Positions 51,854 to 61,557 of a stretch of 64,000 nucleotides of DNA are shown here, piece after piece. Position numbers and translations under genes: made by a program. This stretch comes from JAFNGF01 sp964567045. Its GTDB lineage: Bacteria; Planctomycetota; Phycisphaerae; Sedimentisphaerales; Anaerobacaceae. Location: assembly GCA_964567045.1 (NCBI GenBank), contig CAZMLE010000011.1, forward strand, positions 15,143 to 79,142, given 5' to 3'. The notes beneath the pieces were generated by a model. The model was not told where the DNA came from. It saw only the letters and a program-made list of their open reading frames with translations, and searched no databases. Position 1 is the stretch's first letter; the number at the start of each line of letters is the position of its first letter.

Positions 51854-52708
51854 CTATACGCTGTACGCCGTGATTTGATCGAGCGATGGGCTTCGCCAGG
51901 AGCCGATGCCGTCCCACCAATAGCTGATATAGTCAACGACCGGCTTGTTCTGCATCCGCTGTTGGCATTCTGCGATTGCCATATCCCGAAGCTCTCGCAT
52001 ACAGCTTACTCCGCCAAGCTGCCAGGCAGAAAGGCCGAGTTCAACCGCCTGCTGTCCTGCCCCTCTGAATCCGGTCGCATCCGTTGTCAGAAGTTCGGCC
52101 AGCTTTTCAGCCTGAGGCCTTAGGACCTGCTGCCAGCGCTGGCGCTCTGTTTCCTCTTTTGCCAGGATATCTTCTAAAAGCTGCTGACGCTCTTTCTGTT
52201 TCCTGGCTTTTTCGGCCTTGGCCCGGGCGAGACGTTCGGCCCGGTGTCTTCGGCTCGTCGGTGTCAACACCGATTCCAGCATGCTCGTTACAGGGTCCAC
52301 AACCACCCAGACGACGAGAGTAGTGACAAAGGTCCCCAAGGCGACTCCAATCAGAAACTGGACAACTCTGCCTACGCCTATCATTCCCAGGCAACCTGCC
52401 AAGCCCCCCAAGAAAGGCGCAGCCACGTAGAGAACAATATAGTAATCTGTACTGGTCAGCGGGTGCTCGATTTCGATTCTTTGCGTTCGACTGACCCCCC
52501 TCAATATGGCAAAGAGATACAAGCTGACCAGCAGAAACATAATTACAACCGCGTGTGCTGACAGGGAGAAGATGACCCACCAACGAAAGCCTGCCTGCCG
52601 CAGGGCCACCACCAGCACAAAGCCGACGCATAGCACGAACCAGGCTGTGCCGGCAAGATGGATTGCTTTCAACGTCCTATGTCGGAACATTGACGTGTTC
52701 TCTCCCAT
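51854..52708 (-). CDS. Membrane protein with charged coiled-coil domain, unknown function
   Basis: This is a protein of about 284 residues with four hydrophobic segments in the first 140 residues, then a strongly charged helix (AERLARAKAEKARKQKERQQ, continuing to about residue 200) and a C-terminal domain with AGQQAVELGLSAWQLGG. I do not recognise the family. It is encoded next to the Wza-like export lipoprotein and both are transcribed from the minus strand, so a role in the export machinery is possible. Start choice is uncertain: ATGs at 52726, 52708 and 52690 are all in frame, and the last has GGAGAG upstream. Confidence 0.75.
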   Translation of the reverse strand: MGENTSMFRHRTLKAIHLAGTAWFVLCVGFVLVVALRQAGFRWWVIFSLSAHAVVIMFLLVSLYLFAILRGVSRTQRIEIEHPLTSTDYYIVLYVAAPFLGGLAGCLGMIGVGRVVQFLIGVALGTFVTTLVVWVVVDPVTSMLESVLTPTSRRHRAERLARAKAEKARKQKERQQLLEDILAKEETERQRWQQVLRPQAEKLAELLTTDATGFRGAGQQAVELGLSAWQLGGVSCMRELRDMAIAECQQRMQNKPVVDYISYWWDGIGSWRSPSLDQITAYSV

Positions 52709-52777
52709 TTCTTCTCTATACATCACCCTCTCGGACTTATGACTCGACGACAGGAGGCGTAATCAACACCCGCCGCC

Positions 52778-53572
52778 CTATCCGCCGCTATAGCCGCCGT
52801 AACCGCCGCCGTAACCGCCGCCGTAACCGCCGCCGTAACCGCCGCGGTAGCCGCCTCCGGAAGCAATGTAGTAGCCGGAAAAGGCTGTTGCTATTGGCTG
52901 TATGAATTCTTGTATCTTCATAGCTACCGCTGCCAAGGCGGTAGGCGGTACATATATTATATCACCTTCCAGCAATAGCACATTCTTGGTGGTATCGCCA
53001 TGGGCAATCATGCGGTCGAAATTCACTTCGAAGATCTTCGGTCGGACGTTCTCATCCGCTGATGGCCTGATCACCTGGACCCGTTCCTCCCAGGCCATTG
53101 GATTGGGTTGCGCCAGAGCCAGCGCAGATAACACCGTATCCCGGCCGGTATAGGGTTTCGGGCCGGGGGTAGAAACCTGGCCCAATACGTAGTAAACCTT
53201 ACTCAGGTACACAGCGATACGCACATCGATAGGGCTGTCTCCCGGCAGCGTATAAAGCTGAGCTGTTTTTTGTTTAAGGAGGTTGGCAACCTCTGCCGGC
53301 GTTTTTCCGGCCGCTTCTACCTCGCCTATCGCCTCGAAGCTCACTTTCCCATCTGGACGAATTCGCTGGCGCTGCCCATTGATCTCTGGCACCCTGGCGC
53401 AATGTACCTCGATTTCATCTGGCGGCTGTAGAACGTACTTATCGGCAGTCACCTGGACCTGGTAAGGTTTGAAAAACGCTTCTATATCCTCTGGGCGAGA
53501 CGAAAAGCAACCCGCCAGGCTCAGCAGAATTAACAGACAGACTACCATCGTCGTTATCCGCACATGCAACAT
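52778..53572 (-). CDS. Wza-like polysaccharide export lipoprotein (OPX family)
   Basis: This is an outer-membrane/periplasmic exporter of 264 residues. The lipobox LSLAGC places the lipid on Cys22. The polysaccharide export (PES) domain follows: YVLQPPDEIEVHCARVPEIN, then IRPDGKVSFEAIGEVEAAGK and TPAEVANLLKQK. One SLBB-like domain comes next (YYVLGQVSTPGPKPYTGRDT). The tail is unusual: a run of GGY/GGG repeats in place of the Wza C-terminal helix. With the Wzc-like kinase and the Wzy candidate it completes the export route. Confidence 0.92.
   Translation of the reverse strand: MLHVRITTMVVCLLILLSLAGCFSSRPEDIEAFFKPYQVQVTADKYVLQPPDEIEVHCARVPEINGQRQRIRPDGKVSFEAIGEVEAAGKTPAEVANLLKQKTAQLYTLPGDSPIDVRIAVYLSKVYYVLGQVSTPGPKPYTGRDTVLSALALAQPNPMAWEERVQVIRPSADENVRPKIFEVNFDRMIAHGDTTKNVLLLEGDIIYVPPTALAAVAMKIQEFIQPIATAFSGYYIASGGGYRGGYGGGYGGGYGGGYGGYSGG
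52787..52851 (-). repeat. Tandem 12-bp repeat coding the GYGGG tail
   Basis: gccgccgtaacc (plus strand) is repeated about four times in tandem with small variants at the ends. It encodes GGYG units at the C-terminus of the export lipoprotein and could vary in copy number by slippage. Confidence 0.8.
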
Positions 53573-54111
53573 GGCCTTGCCCCTTTCATTGTGCTGGCCT
53601 ATCTTACGGTCCGCGCCGACCGCTTCCTCGTGCGCGCAAACCCGACCCGCAAGTAAACTCAGCTATAATCATTATCGTACCTTACGTTAGGTTTCTTCAC
53701 AAATTTTTCTTGTGGTGTGAGAAAGGTCCCTGGCTCTGGAAAAGGGGGTTGCCAACCGGGGACGCGATATGGTATTGTGGGCAAACAGAACACGTGCCAG
53801 CTTTCCAGTTGATTTAACCTAAGATTAGGCCGCTACAATACTTAGAGCTTATAACAAAGGCACTTAGGCTTGGCACCGCCCTACATGGGGACCGAGACGA
53901 TGGGTTCCCGCCAAGCCACGGGTCGTAAATCCATTCGGTGACGTCACTAATCGGATCGCCGGCGGTGTATCTGGCAGCCGACCGACCACCAGGCTATACT
54001 GTTGCAACACCTGGGCTTGAATCTGCCGTCTTACTTGCCGCTTACGCAAAAGAAAATGAATGAGATGTAGTGAAGACCTTCTTGGTTCTTGAACGCGAGT
54101 TTTCCAAGCAA
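53573..54111. other. Intergenic stretch, no supported gene
   Basis: About 540 bases between the Wza-like gene and the epimerase gene, both minus. A 61-codon minus frame (53864-54049) contains a stretch that looks protein-like but has no recognisable domain and is probably a remnant. The promoter of the export lipoprotein should lie near 53580-53700, but no clear -35/-10 pair is visible. Confidence 0.4.
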
Positions 54112-55107
54112 CTACATTATGTCCGGCGTGCTTCTCAACCAGGTAACAAATCTTGCCAAGCCGGTCTGGATAGGAGTCGTGGGATTGTAGCCCAGCTCTC
54201 TGGCAGCTTTAGTGATGTCAGCATAGGTGCGTTCTACGTCACCGGGCTGCGGTGGTACATGTGTCTTAACAGCTTTTTTGCCAAGTGCTTTCTCGAGTTC
54301 CGCCACTAACTCATTGACGGTTAGGGGCCTTGACTCGCCCAGGTTGTATATCTGGAAGGCCGCTGTTTGCTCAGCTGACCCCCTATGCCAGGTGATAAGC
54401 TGCTCAATGGCAGCAACTGTACCGTCAATAATATCATCGATGTACGTGAAGTCTCGCATCATAGTGCCGTCGCCGTACACTGGTATTGGCCTACCTCGCT
54501 CAATGAGTCTGGCAAATTTATGAATGGCCAAATCTGGTCTTTGTCGGGGCCCATAGACTGTAAAGAACCGGAGGCAGGTTGCGCGAATTCCGTAAAGGTG
54601 ATAGTAGGTATGGCAGATGAGTTCCCCGGCTTTCTTGGTTGCGGCGTATGGCGAAACAGGGAAATCAACGTTGTCGTCTTCGGCAAAAGGCAGTTTCCTA
54701 TTGTTGCCGTACACGCTCGAACTTGAGCCGAAAACGAATTTGTCAATTCTGCTCTTTCTTGCAGCCTCAAGCAAGGTGACTGTTCCACTAACATTGACGT
54801 CAGCGTAAAGCAGGGGTTGGTCAATAGAGGGACGCACGCCGGCTTTCGCAGCCAAGTGGATGACCGCCTCCACTCCGCTGCTGCAGACCTTGTCCATCGC
54901 AGCCTCGTCACGGACGTCGGCTTCGATCAACTTGAAGTTCTTGTTTTTGAGACAATCCGCAATATTCTGGCGTTTGATTTTGGGGTCGTAAAAATCATCA
55001 AAATTATCCACACCCACGACCGTCCAACCTTCGCTGAGAAGGCGTTCGCATAAATGTGAACCAATGAATCCCGCGGCCCCCGTTATTAAGACATTCGGTT
55101 TTTGCAC
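54112..55107 (-). CDS. UDP-glucuronate 4-epimerase
   Basis: This enzyme converts UDP-glucuronate to UDP-galacturonate with bound NAD. The extended SDR has ITGAAGFIGSHLCERL, the family-specific VDNFDDFYDPKIKRQN, HLAAKAGVRPSIDQP, SSSSVYGNNRKLPF, SPYAATKKAGE (catalytic Tyr/Lys) and TVYGPRQRPDLAIHKF. These sequences are those of bacterial GlcA 4-epimerases. The open frame starts at 55191, but the GTG at 55107 has GAGGG 8 bases upstream and begins just before the Rossmann motif, and it also avoids overlap with ugd. It is encoded directly after UDP-glucose dehydrogenase, which makes its substrate. Confidence 0.93.
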   Translation of the reverse strand: MQKPNVLITGAAGFIGSHLCERLLSEGWTVVGVDNFDDFYDPKIKRQNIADCLKNKNFKLIEADVRDEAAMDKVCSSGVEAVIHLAAKAGVRPSIDQPLLYADVNVSGTVTLLEAARKSRIDKFVFGSSSSVYGNNRKLPFAEDDNVDFPVSPYAATKKAGELICHTYYHLYGIRATCLRFFTVYGPRQRPDLAIHKFARLIERGRPIPVYGDGTMMRDFTYIDDIIDGTVAAIEQLITWHRGSAEQTAAFQIYNLGESRPLTVNELVAELEKALGKKAVKTHVPPQPGDVERTYADITKAARELGYNPTTPIQTGLARFVTWLRSTPDIM

Positions 55108-55150
55108 GATATGTCCCTCTTGAGCAGGTATCTTTTCCACATGGGCACGA

Positions 55151-56479
55151 CTAAACTGGGCCTTGCCCCCGCAGGATTGGTGATCTTCCAATACTGTGAT
55201 ATTCGATTCCTGCGTCTCTGATCACATCAAGGTCATATAGGTTTCGCCCGTCAAAGACGACAGGTTCCTTCAGTCTTGCCTTGATAGTCCCAAAGTCAGG
55301 GTTTCGGAATTCTTGCCAATCCGTGAGGATAACAAGAGCGTCGGCACCATCAAGTGCATCATACCCGTTTTGAAATGTGTTGATCTCGGCATCTAAGACG
55401 GCCAGCGCCGATGCAGTGGCTGCCGGGTCATACGCGCGTACTTTCATCCCGCAGTCGAGGAATTTCTTTACGCAATAGACTGCCGGTGATTCCCTCACAT
55501 CATCAGTCTTTGCTTTGAATGCCAGTCCCCAGACGGCCAACACAGTTTTCTTTTCTCGACCTTCGAAATAGTTTTTGATGCGTGCCACAAACCTTTCTTG
55601 CTGATTCATGTTCACCTGCTGTACTGCTTTAGCCAAGGCCATTTCGACGCCGTGCTCAGACCCCATGTGAATCAGTGCCCGGATGTCCTTTGGCAGGCAA
55701 CTCCCGCCGAAGCCCACCCCTGGAAATAAAAAGGCTGAGCCAATCCGTGAGTCGCTGCCCAGACCATGTCGGACGAGTTCCACATCTGCCCCCAGCTTCT
55801 CGCACAAGGCCGAGATTTCGTTCATGAATGAAATTCGTGTAGCCAGTATTACATTCGCTGAATATTTTGTCATTTCGGCAGAGGCAGGGTCCATAAGTAC
55901 TATTCGGGTCCTCTTTCGCATAAACGGTCCGTACAGTTGCTGCATCACCTTTTGCGCAGATGGACTGTTCGTCCCGACGATTATTCTATCGGGACTCATA
56001 AAGTCCTCAACAGCAGCACCTTCCTTCAAGAACTCTGGATTGCTCACATAGTCGAATGGTGCACTTGTTTTTGATCTGATAAGATCCGTCACTATTTTAT
56101 GCATCCCTACCGGCACAGTGCTTTTGGTTACGATGATCTTGTGGTCAAGAAGGCACTCAGCGATTTTGCTGGCAACGGAAAGAATAGCCGATGTATCACA
56201 GGAACCATCCTGTGCAGATGGGGTGCCGACTGCAAGAAAGATAATGAGTGACTTGTCCACACCCTCTTTCAGATCGGTGGTAAAATGGAGTCGACCGAGC
56301 TGTTCGTTATGTCTGACTATCTCAGTCAGGCCAGGTTCATAAATGGGGATTACACCATTTTTCAAACCGGCAATTTTCTGGCCATCATTATCTACACAGG
56401 TTACGGTACTGCCGGCCTCTGCAAGGCACCCAGCCGTTACCAGTCCAACATAACCAATCCCAACCACACAAATCTTCAT
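55151..56479 (-). CDS. ugd: UDP-glucose 6-dehydrogenase
   Basis: This oxidises UDP-glucose to UDP-glucuronate using two NAD. Its 442 residues are full length. MKICVVGIGYVGLVTAGCLA is the NAD-binding start, FLAVGTPS and ITKSTVPVG-like KSTVPVGM follow, and NPEFLKEGAAVEDF binds substrate. GFGGSCLPKD contains the catalytic cysteine, and WGLAFKAKTDDVRESPA opens the C-terminal UDP-binding domain. It feeds the epimerase downstream and, in trans, the UDP-xylose synthase at 10-11 kb. Confidence 0.95.
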   Translation of the reverse strand: MKICVVGIGYVGLVTAGCLAEAGSTVTCVDNDGQKIAGLKNGVIPIYEPGLTEIVRHNEQLGRLHFTTDLKEGVDKSLIIFLAVGTPSAQDGSCDTSAILSVASKIAECLLDHKIIVTKSTVPVGMHKIVTDLIRSKTSAPFDYVSNPEFLKEGAAVEDFMSPDRIIVGTNSPSAQKVMQQLYGPFMRKRTRIVLMDPASAEMTKYSANVILATRISFMNEISALCEKLGADVELVRHGLGSDSRIGSAFLFPGVGFGGSCLPKDIRALIHMGSEHGVEMALAKAVQQVNMNQQERFVARIKNYFEGREKKTVLAVWGLAFKAKTDDVRESPAVYCVKKFLDCGMKVRAYDPAATASALAVLDAEINTFQNGYDALDGADALVILTDWQEFRNPDFGTIKARLKEPVVFDGRNLYDLDVIRDAGIEYHSIGRSPILRGQGPV

Positions 56480-56647
56480 ATTACAGCTCCCAGGATTCTA
56501 ACATATACGTTTAGCTTTGTTCGAGCCTGTCTCGGATAGTAGGCGCGGCATTTAACGCTAGTCTTCCCATGTGCAGGCTCCTTAATATACTACCTGAGTT
56601 TGCCACTTTGCTATTCTTATATAATGCCTGGGAAAGTATACCATTTG

Positions 56648-57352
56648 CTAGCCAGCAGTGTTGGTTCTCATTCTAAAACGAGTACCATTAAACATCTCTT
56701 TGATAAGCCTTTTCAGCATTAATATACCAGTAGGGATTGAATATGCTGTACTCTCACCTCCAATGCGATCCCCTTCCTTTGTCGGTATTTCTACAATTTT
56801 ATGTCCAAGTTTAAGACCTCTGATAGTCATTTGAAATTCGATATCAAATCCTGTAGGCTCTAAATTCATCTCTATGAGCTTACTTCTCTTAATCGATCGG
56901 TAGCCATTAATAGTATCTGTAATCTTGCCGCCCCACAATGAACGAACAAGAAGAGTAAAGGCTCTGTTTGCCCACGCTCGTAATGGTAAGAATTTATCAT
57001 CTTCCTCATTTTGTGAACCTTCCATGAATCTTGAAGCAATAGCCATATCAGACCCTTCCGTTATTTTTTCGAGCAGACGAAGGATATCGTCGGGATCCTC
57101 GTTCCCATCCGGAGCGAAAAATACCAAATTCTCGCATTCTGTTATCCTAGCACCCGTGTTGAAGATTTCTCCCTTTTTTACGTTCGGTATCACTTTGACA
57201 CCATTTTTCTCGAAAAACTCAATAGTGCCGTCCTTTGATCCACCATCAAGGGCATAACATTCATCAAAATCAGAAATTGGTATTTTAGGAAATAATTTTG
57301 TAATTCCTTCAATCTCATTAAGGGTTGAAATGAACAGTGAAGATCTGTCCAT
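56648..57352 (-). CDS. GT2 family glycosyltransferase
   Basis: This is a GT-A transferase of about 234 residues. LFISTLNEIEGITKLFP, then CYALDGGSKDGTIEFF and FFAPDGNEDPDDI give the nucleotide and metal-binding parts, and DTINGYRSIKRSKLIEMNLE and VEIPTKEGDRIGGES match the DPM1/Ppm-like group. No membrane segment is seen. I chose the ATG at 57352 because AAGGAG lies 6 bases upstream; the frame itself opens at 57376. It stands in an AT-rich segment unlike the neighbouring EPS genes, like the GT2 gene at the left edge of the window. Confidence 0.88.
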   Translation of the reverse strand: MDRSSLFISTLNEIEGITKLFPKIPISDFDECYALDGGSKDGTIEFFEKNGVKVIPNVKKGEIFNTGARITECENLVFFAPDGNEDPDDILRLLEKITEGSDMAIASRFMEGSQNEEDDKFLPLRAWANRAFTLLVRSLWGGKITDTINGYRSIKRSKLIEMNLEPTGFDIEFQMTIRGLKLGHKIVEIPTKEGDRIGGESTAYSIPTGILMLKRLIKEMFNGTRFRMRTNTAG

Positions 57353-57549
57353 TCGATTCTCCTTCATCTTTTCCATTTCGTAAAATAGAGATTGATATGA
57401 CTATACTCAATAATCTTAGCAATTGTATTATTAAAGAATCTTCAGGTATATGTAATCATCTTAGTTTGATTTTAGTGAAGCTTCGCCTTTAGGCGACAAG
57501 CATACTCTTACTTACTTAAAAAAAGTAATGCCATTAATGAGACTGATAC

Positions 57550-58584
57550 TCATTTCTGTGTATGGAATGCTGGATTTTTTTCAAGGTAGTGTTTGTACCA
57601 TTCATACGATTTTCTCAAACCTGTTTCAATACTTGTTTCAGGTGACCAGCCAAGTATTCGCTTGGCCTTTGACCAGTCTGCGAATCTATCAATATCTCCT
57701 TCTCTTTTTGTGGTATCATATCTAATAGGGATGTTCTTATCAGCAATTGAAACAATAATCTCAGCAATCTCTCTAATAGATACGCTATAGTCAGGGCCGA
57801 TTTGTATAACTCCCTTACCCATTCCGCGTTCGACAATTGATAAACATGCACATATAACATCATCGATATAGACGAATGCTCTCCTCTGGTTACCCGATCC
57901 CCATACAATGAATTCCTCTTTGGGATAATTTAGAGCTTTTCTAATAAGCGCCGGTATCACCTGGGAACACTCGGGAGATATATCGCTCTTGGGTCCATAA
58001 ACGTTATGGAGCCTGAGGATACCTACTTGAATCAAGCCCTCTTTTTCGGCTATTTGGCATTCGTACTCTCCCATGAGTTTACTCCAGCCATAGGAAGATT
58101 CCGGATTAGCTGGATAGGCATCTTCTTCCTTAAATGGGGGAGGATTTAATACACTTTGCTTTTCGGCAGGATAGCTGCAAGCTGTTCCAACGTATACATA
58201 TTTGGGTATACCAGCTTCAATTGCTGCATACAGCATATTTGAGTTCATTACGACATTATTGTGAAAAAGTGAAAATTGATTACCAAATACATAGTTAATC
58301 CCTGCAACGACATCAGCAAGATGGAAGACCAAATCCTTTTCTTTCGCCACCATTTGGCACTTCACATAGTCAGTTAAGTCTACGTGGTAAAAATCTCGAT
58401 CCAGATCTATACACGGATGTCCGTTTTTTAATAAATTTTCTTTCTTTCCCCGCCAGAGATTGTCTGCCACTGTAACTATTGCACCTCGTTCTACCAGTTT
58501 TCCAACCAGAGTGGAGCCAATCATACCGGCTCCACCGGTTACAAGGATCCTTTTCCCCTTCCATTCTATGCTATTGTCTTCCAT
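57550..58584 (-). CDS. NAD-dependent epimerase (GDP-mannose 3,5-epimerase-like SDR)
   Basis: This is an extended SDR of 344 residues. TGGAGMIGSTLVGKL is the Rossmann loop, LADVVAGINYVFGNQFSLFH and YVYVGTACSYP resemble GDP-mannose 3,5-epimerase and GDP-fucose synthase, and SSYGWSKLMGE is the YxxxK motif. NVYGPKSDISPECSQVIP binds the nucleotide. The precise sugar is not certain. AAGGG lies 7 bases before the ATG. It is co-oriented with the GT2 downstream and the GT-C upstream in the AT-rich block. Confidence 0.87.
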   Translation of the reverse strand: MEDNSIEWKGKRILVTGGAGMIGSTLVGKLVERGAIVTVADNLWRGKKENLLKNGHPCIDLDRDFYHVDLTDYVKCQMVAKEKDLVFHLADVVAGINYVFGNQFSLFHNNVVMNSNMLYAAIEAGIPKYVYVGTACSYPAEKQSVLNPPPFKEEDAYPANPESSYGWSKLMGEYECQIAEKEGLIQVGILRLHNVYGPKSDISPECSQVIPALIRKALNYPKEEFIVWGSGNQRRAFVYIDDVICACLSIVERGMGKGVIQIGPDYSVSIREIAEIIVSIADKNIPIRYDTTKREGDIDRFADWSKAKRILGWSPETSIETGLRKSYEWYKHYLEKNPAFHTQK

Positions 58585-58917
58585 GTTGTTCCCTTAACGT
58601 CTGAGACCTTCATTATGTAAAAAAAGTAACATCTGCAATCAAGTGCAGTCTGTTCATCATTTCATTTTAATGGTCTTTTCATATCTCGGTCAAGCTATCG
58701 TTTTATCGAATAGTGAATAGTAATTTCCTTGAAAATATAAGATGGGAATTCCTTTTTCTCTATTCAATCTCTACCATAATACCCTGAATTTGACTTTTTT
58801 TATCAAGAATCTACCTATTCGAATATGAGCAACCGATACTTGCTATTCAAGTCAGTCATATCAATTCTGCACATGCACAATAGAAGTGAGCAATGTATTT
58901 TAGTACTAATCCAATCT
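58585..58917. other. AT-rich intergenic stretch
   Basis: About 330 AT-rich bases between two minus-strand genes. I see no gene, RNA or clear hairpin in it. Confidence 0.5.
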
Positions 58918-60678
58918 TCACAGGTCGCGACTGGTTGATTTGAGATTCAAATCTTGTTTTGGTATGAGAACCGAGACTGGTCCTGTGTACTGGATCATTG
59001 TCTTACCTAACTGATCCATTTTGACTGAAGGGATAGTACGGACCTCAGTATAATGTTCAAGTAGAGCCTTTTTCACCCCCGATGATCTTTCCCAATTGGC
59101 CCAATCGTAAAGGAAATAAGGAGAATGAAAATCATGAAGGAGTATCTTGTCATATGTTTTACTACGAATTCGGGTAATCATCACTTCCAGATTTTCATAG
59201 ATGCCATTGGGAGGTTGGTCTGCAAGAGAAACTGCACGATCTTTTGCAAGAACTGAGTGCCGCAAGTAAATCCAGTTACCGATATCCAACAAAACTTTAT
59301 CTGCTTGGAATCCTTCAAATTCACGCTCAATATCTGCAATGTACCGGTATACATCAGGTGAGGGTCGTCGCTTATAGTAGCGAGTTTCATACTCGTCTGC
59401 CGAAGGTACTACATGCATAATTGTGAAGAAGGTCAGTATCCCGACGATCGCTATTAAGGGGCGTGTCCAATAGAAGAGGAGTGCAAATTCAGACTCACCA
59501 TTCTTATTGGGAATCGGCCAGAATCGAGGCAACGCTGAAAATAACCATATAACACCTATGAAGATCCCGGGACCAAAATGCCAAAAAACTGACCAGCCTA
59601 CCCCACTAGAATATGCTTCAATGCAAATAAGAACTAACCATGCTACCCAGAGTGGACCCAAGGTGCGAATATTCTCTTTCTCTCTGAAGATTAAACAACC
59701 TCCGAGTATACCAATAGCTATTTCTGGCAATATTCTTACAGTATGGTCTAAAGAGCGTGGCAAAGAAACTCTGAAGGTCTTGGTTGAAAGAAGAGATATG
59801 AACTTTCGGTCACCGCCCATTATTTCAAATGTCCAAAAGAAAAAGTTATCACCCCATAGCCAATAACAAACGCCCAATGTTATTCCAAAAAACATACTTA
59901 CACTGGCAATGAAAACCCCAAGTCGTTTCAAATCTCTAGGATTATACATCAGTAGACAAAAAAACATCACCACTGCCCAACAGAGTAAAACCTGTTTTAC
60001 CATGAATCCGAGAGCAGGAAAAGCAGCCATAAGAATGAGCCGTTTCCAACTGGGCGATTTGAGATAGAAAAGCATCATCCACAGGCACAAGGTAGAAAAA
60101 ACTAAGGCTAGCGCTTCCGTATGCAGACAGTGGGAGTAAAAATTAGCTTCCGGAGCAGTACCAGTGAGTAGCAATGTAAGAAAGATGAAGACCAACCACG
60201 TTTTGTGATAGGGAGTACGATAATCAGGATAGGCGCGTTCATAAAGCATGCGGCAACATACAGTACCGACTATCGCGGCACATAGGACGAAGAAAAGCTG
60301 GATTATCCTCCATGCAACAATTGATGTTGACTTGCCGAAAAGCCATGAAATTGCATAGGTAACCACTGGAGCACCGAAGCAATAAATACCTGAATTACTG
60401 TCCACAGGATCGGTGTAAAAGGGAGCCCCAATACGAAGTTTGATGATGTCTCCAACAAAATTAGTTTCCGCCCACATGAGGATATCCGCGGGCAAAAGCA
60501 CATAAGGTCTGATATGGTATAGGTAGTACGCGACAAGAATAATTGCAAGAACAAGACACAAGATTAAGGCGAAATATCCGGGCGACCAAATAGTTGGTAT
60601 TGCGGTAGTACCAACATTATTCGAGACTGTAGGATTATTACAGAGTTTTCTTCTATCCTGCATTTCGTTTATCTCCAC
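58918..60678 (-). CDS. GT-C type membrane glycosyltransferase-like protein
   Basis: This 586-residue protein has about 11 hydrophobic helices. After TM1 a periplasmic loop carries LLPADILMWAETNFVGDIIK, an acidic motif in the position used by GT-C enzymes. A soluble C-terminal domain (from about residue 440) ends the protein. The GTG at 60678 has GGAGG 4 bases before its AGAA spacer, and the ATG at 60663 is an alternative. It resembles the two GT-C proteins at 4-9 kb in general layout only. Substrate unknown. Confidence 0.78.
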   Translation of the reverse strand: MEINEMQDRRKLCNNPTVSNNVGTTAIPTIWSPGYFALILCLVLAIILVAYYLYHIRPYVLLPADILMWAETNFVGDIIKLRIGAPFYTDPVDSNSGIYCFGAPVVTYAISWLFGKSTSIVAWRIIQLFFVLCAAIVGTVCCRMLYERAYPDYRTPYHKTWLVFIFLTLLLTGTAPEANFYSHCLHTEALALVFSTLCLWMMLFYLKSPSWKRLILMAAFPALGFMVKQVLLCWAVVMFFCLLMYNPRDLKRLGVFIASVSMFFGITLGVCYWLWGDNFFFWTFEIMGGDRKFISLLSTKTFRVSLPRSLDHTVRILPEIAIGILGGCLIFREKENIRTLGPLWVAWLVLICIEAYSSGVGWSVFWHFGPGIFIGVIWLFSALPRFWPIPNKNGESEFALLFYWTRPLIAIVGILTFFTIMHVVPSADEYETRYYKRRPSPDVYRYIADIEREFEGFQADKVLLDIGNWIYLRHSVLAKDRAVSLADQPPNGIYENLEVMITRIRSKTYDKILLHDFHSPYFLYDWANWERSSGVKKALLEHYTEVRTIPSVKMDQLGKTMIQYTGPVSVLIPKQDLNLKSTSRDL

Positions 60679-60694
60679 TTCTCCTCCAATGTAG

Positions 60695-60919
60695 CGCGCT
60701 TATGGTCTTCTTGAGACTATCGATATATGCGTCCTGGTGCATCAACTGCGGCAGGGCCGTTCGGGTGCGTGGGCACTGGAGCGTCTGACGACCATCGGCC
60801 ATGCCTGTATGGCGGTCTTGCGCCGCACTCTCAGTCAGACCCTTGCCTGGGAGATCGAACACATTGAGGTGGATCGCTGGGATTTCCAACAGATCAAGGT
60901 CCATCTGGCTTTACCCTAA
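60695..60919 (+). pseudogene. Unidentified C-terminal gene remnant, possibly a transposase
   Basis: The plus frame is open from 60695 and reads LLETIDICVLVHQLRQGRSG, then ERLTTIGHACMAVLRRTL and a terminal QQIKVHLALP before the stop. There is no start upstream and no complete domain. The composition and the position next to an IS5 fragment suggest a transposase C-terminus, but I cannot name the family. Confidence 0.3.
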
Positions 60920-61016
60920 GAATGCAAAAGTCCAGTAATAATTTCTTAGAAACTATCTCAAAACGCACGATTTTGCCGGTAAACCATCTGTGGACCTTAT
61001 CTGTAAGGAGACGCAG

Positions 61017-61367
61017 ATGGCTAAGAAAGCAAAGAAGGCTAAAACATTGCCAACGATTTGGCAAGTACCAGACCAACTGTGGAACAAGATACAACCAATT
61101 ATTCAGAAACACGACCCACCCAAACCCGCCGGCCGAAAACGCGCCGAGCCACGAGACGCGTTGGACGCGATTATCTTCCGCATGCGAACCGGCTACCAGT
61201 GGAACAATTTGCCCAAATGTTTTCCCGACGACAGCTCTGTGCACCGCAGCTTTCAACGCTGGATACAGTTGGGTCTGTTGGACCGGATATGGGCAGTCGC
61301 CCACAAGATCGCCGGAGAGCAGGATGTTTATGTCATGATCGGTCATGTAAATAAAAGAGCCAAATAA
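61017..61367 (+). pseudogene. IS5-family transposase, N-terminal part
   Basis: After a basic start (MAKKAKKAK) the frame has WQVPDQLWNKIQPIIQ, GRKRAEPRDALDAIIFRMRT and GYQWNNLPKCFPDDSSVHRS, then FQRWIQLGLLDRIW, the DUF4096/IS5 N-terminal domain. The frame stops at about 117 codons, before the catalytic DDE core, which is not found in the following DNA. The remnant is inactive alone. Confidence 0.75.
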
Positions 61368-61487
61368 TCACTTCCAGACACTGCCGCTCCGTAAAATCAC
61401 CCCTCTACGCCAACGCAAAAACATCCAAATTGTCACAGTCGACGAGCACCAGAGCTATGGCGGCCATTTCTGTTGCAAATTTGTCGT

Positions 61488-61526
61488 AGGGGCATTCTGA
61501 ATGTCACAAGCCAGAAGAATGCCCCT
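61488..61526. terminator. Long perfect hairpin between IS5 remnant and tRNA-Met
   Basis: AGGGGCATTC pairs with GAATGCCCCT around a 19-base loop. No T tract follows, but the stem is strong. It lies downstream of the minus-strand tRNA gene and could end its transcript. Confidence 0.5.
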
Positions 61527-61557
61527 CGTAAGTACTTGCAAGAAAAAATCTTACAAA

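Noticed and set aside
52787..52851. CRISPR-like array
   Set aside because: The unit is 12 bases without spacers and encodes the Gly/Tyr tail in frame, so it is a coding tandem repeat.
53760..53830. Sigma-54 promoter on the minus strand (TGGCACG ... TTTGC)
   Set aside because: The GG and GC elements are separated by 14 rather than 10 bases, so the spacing is wrong.
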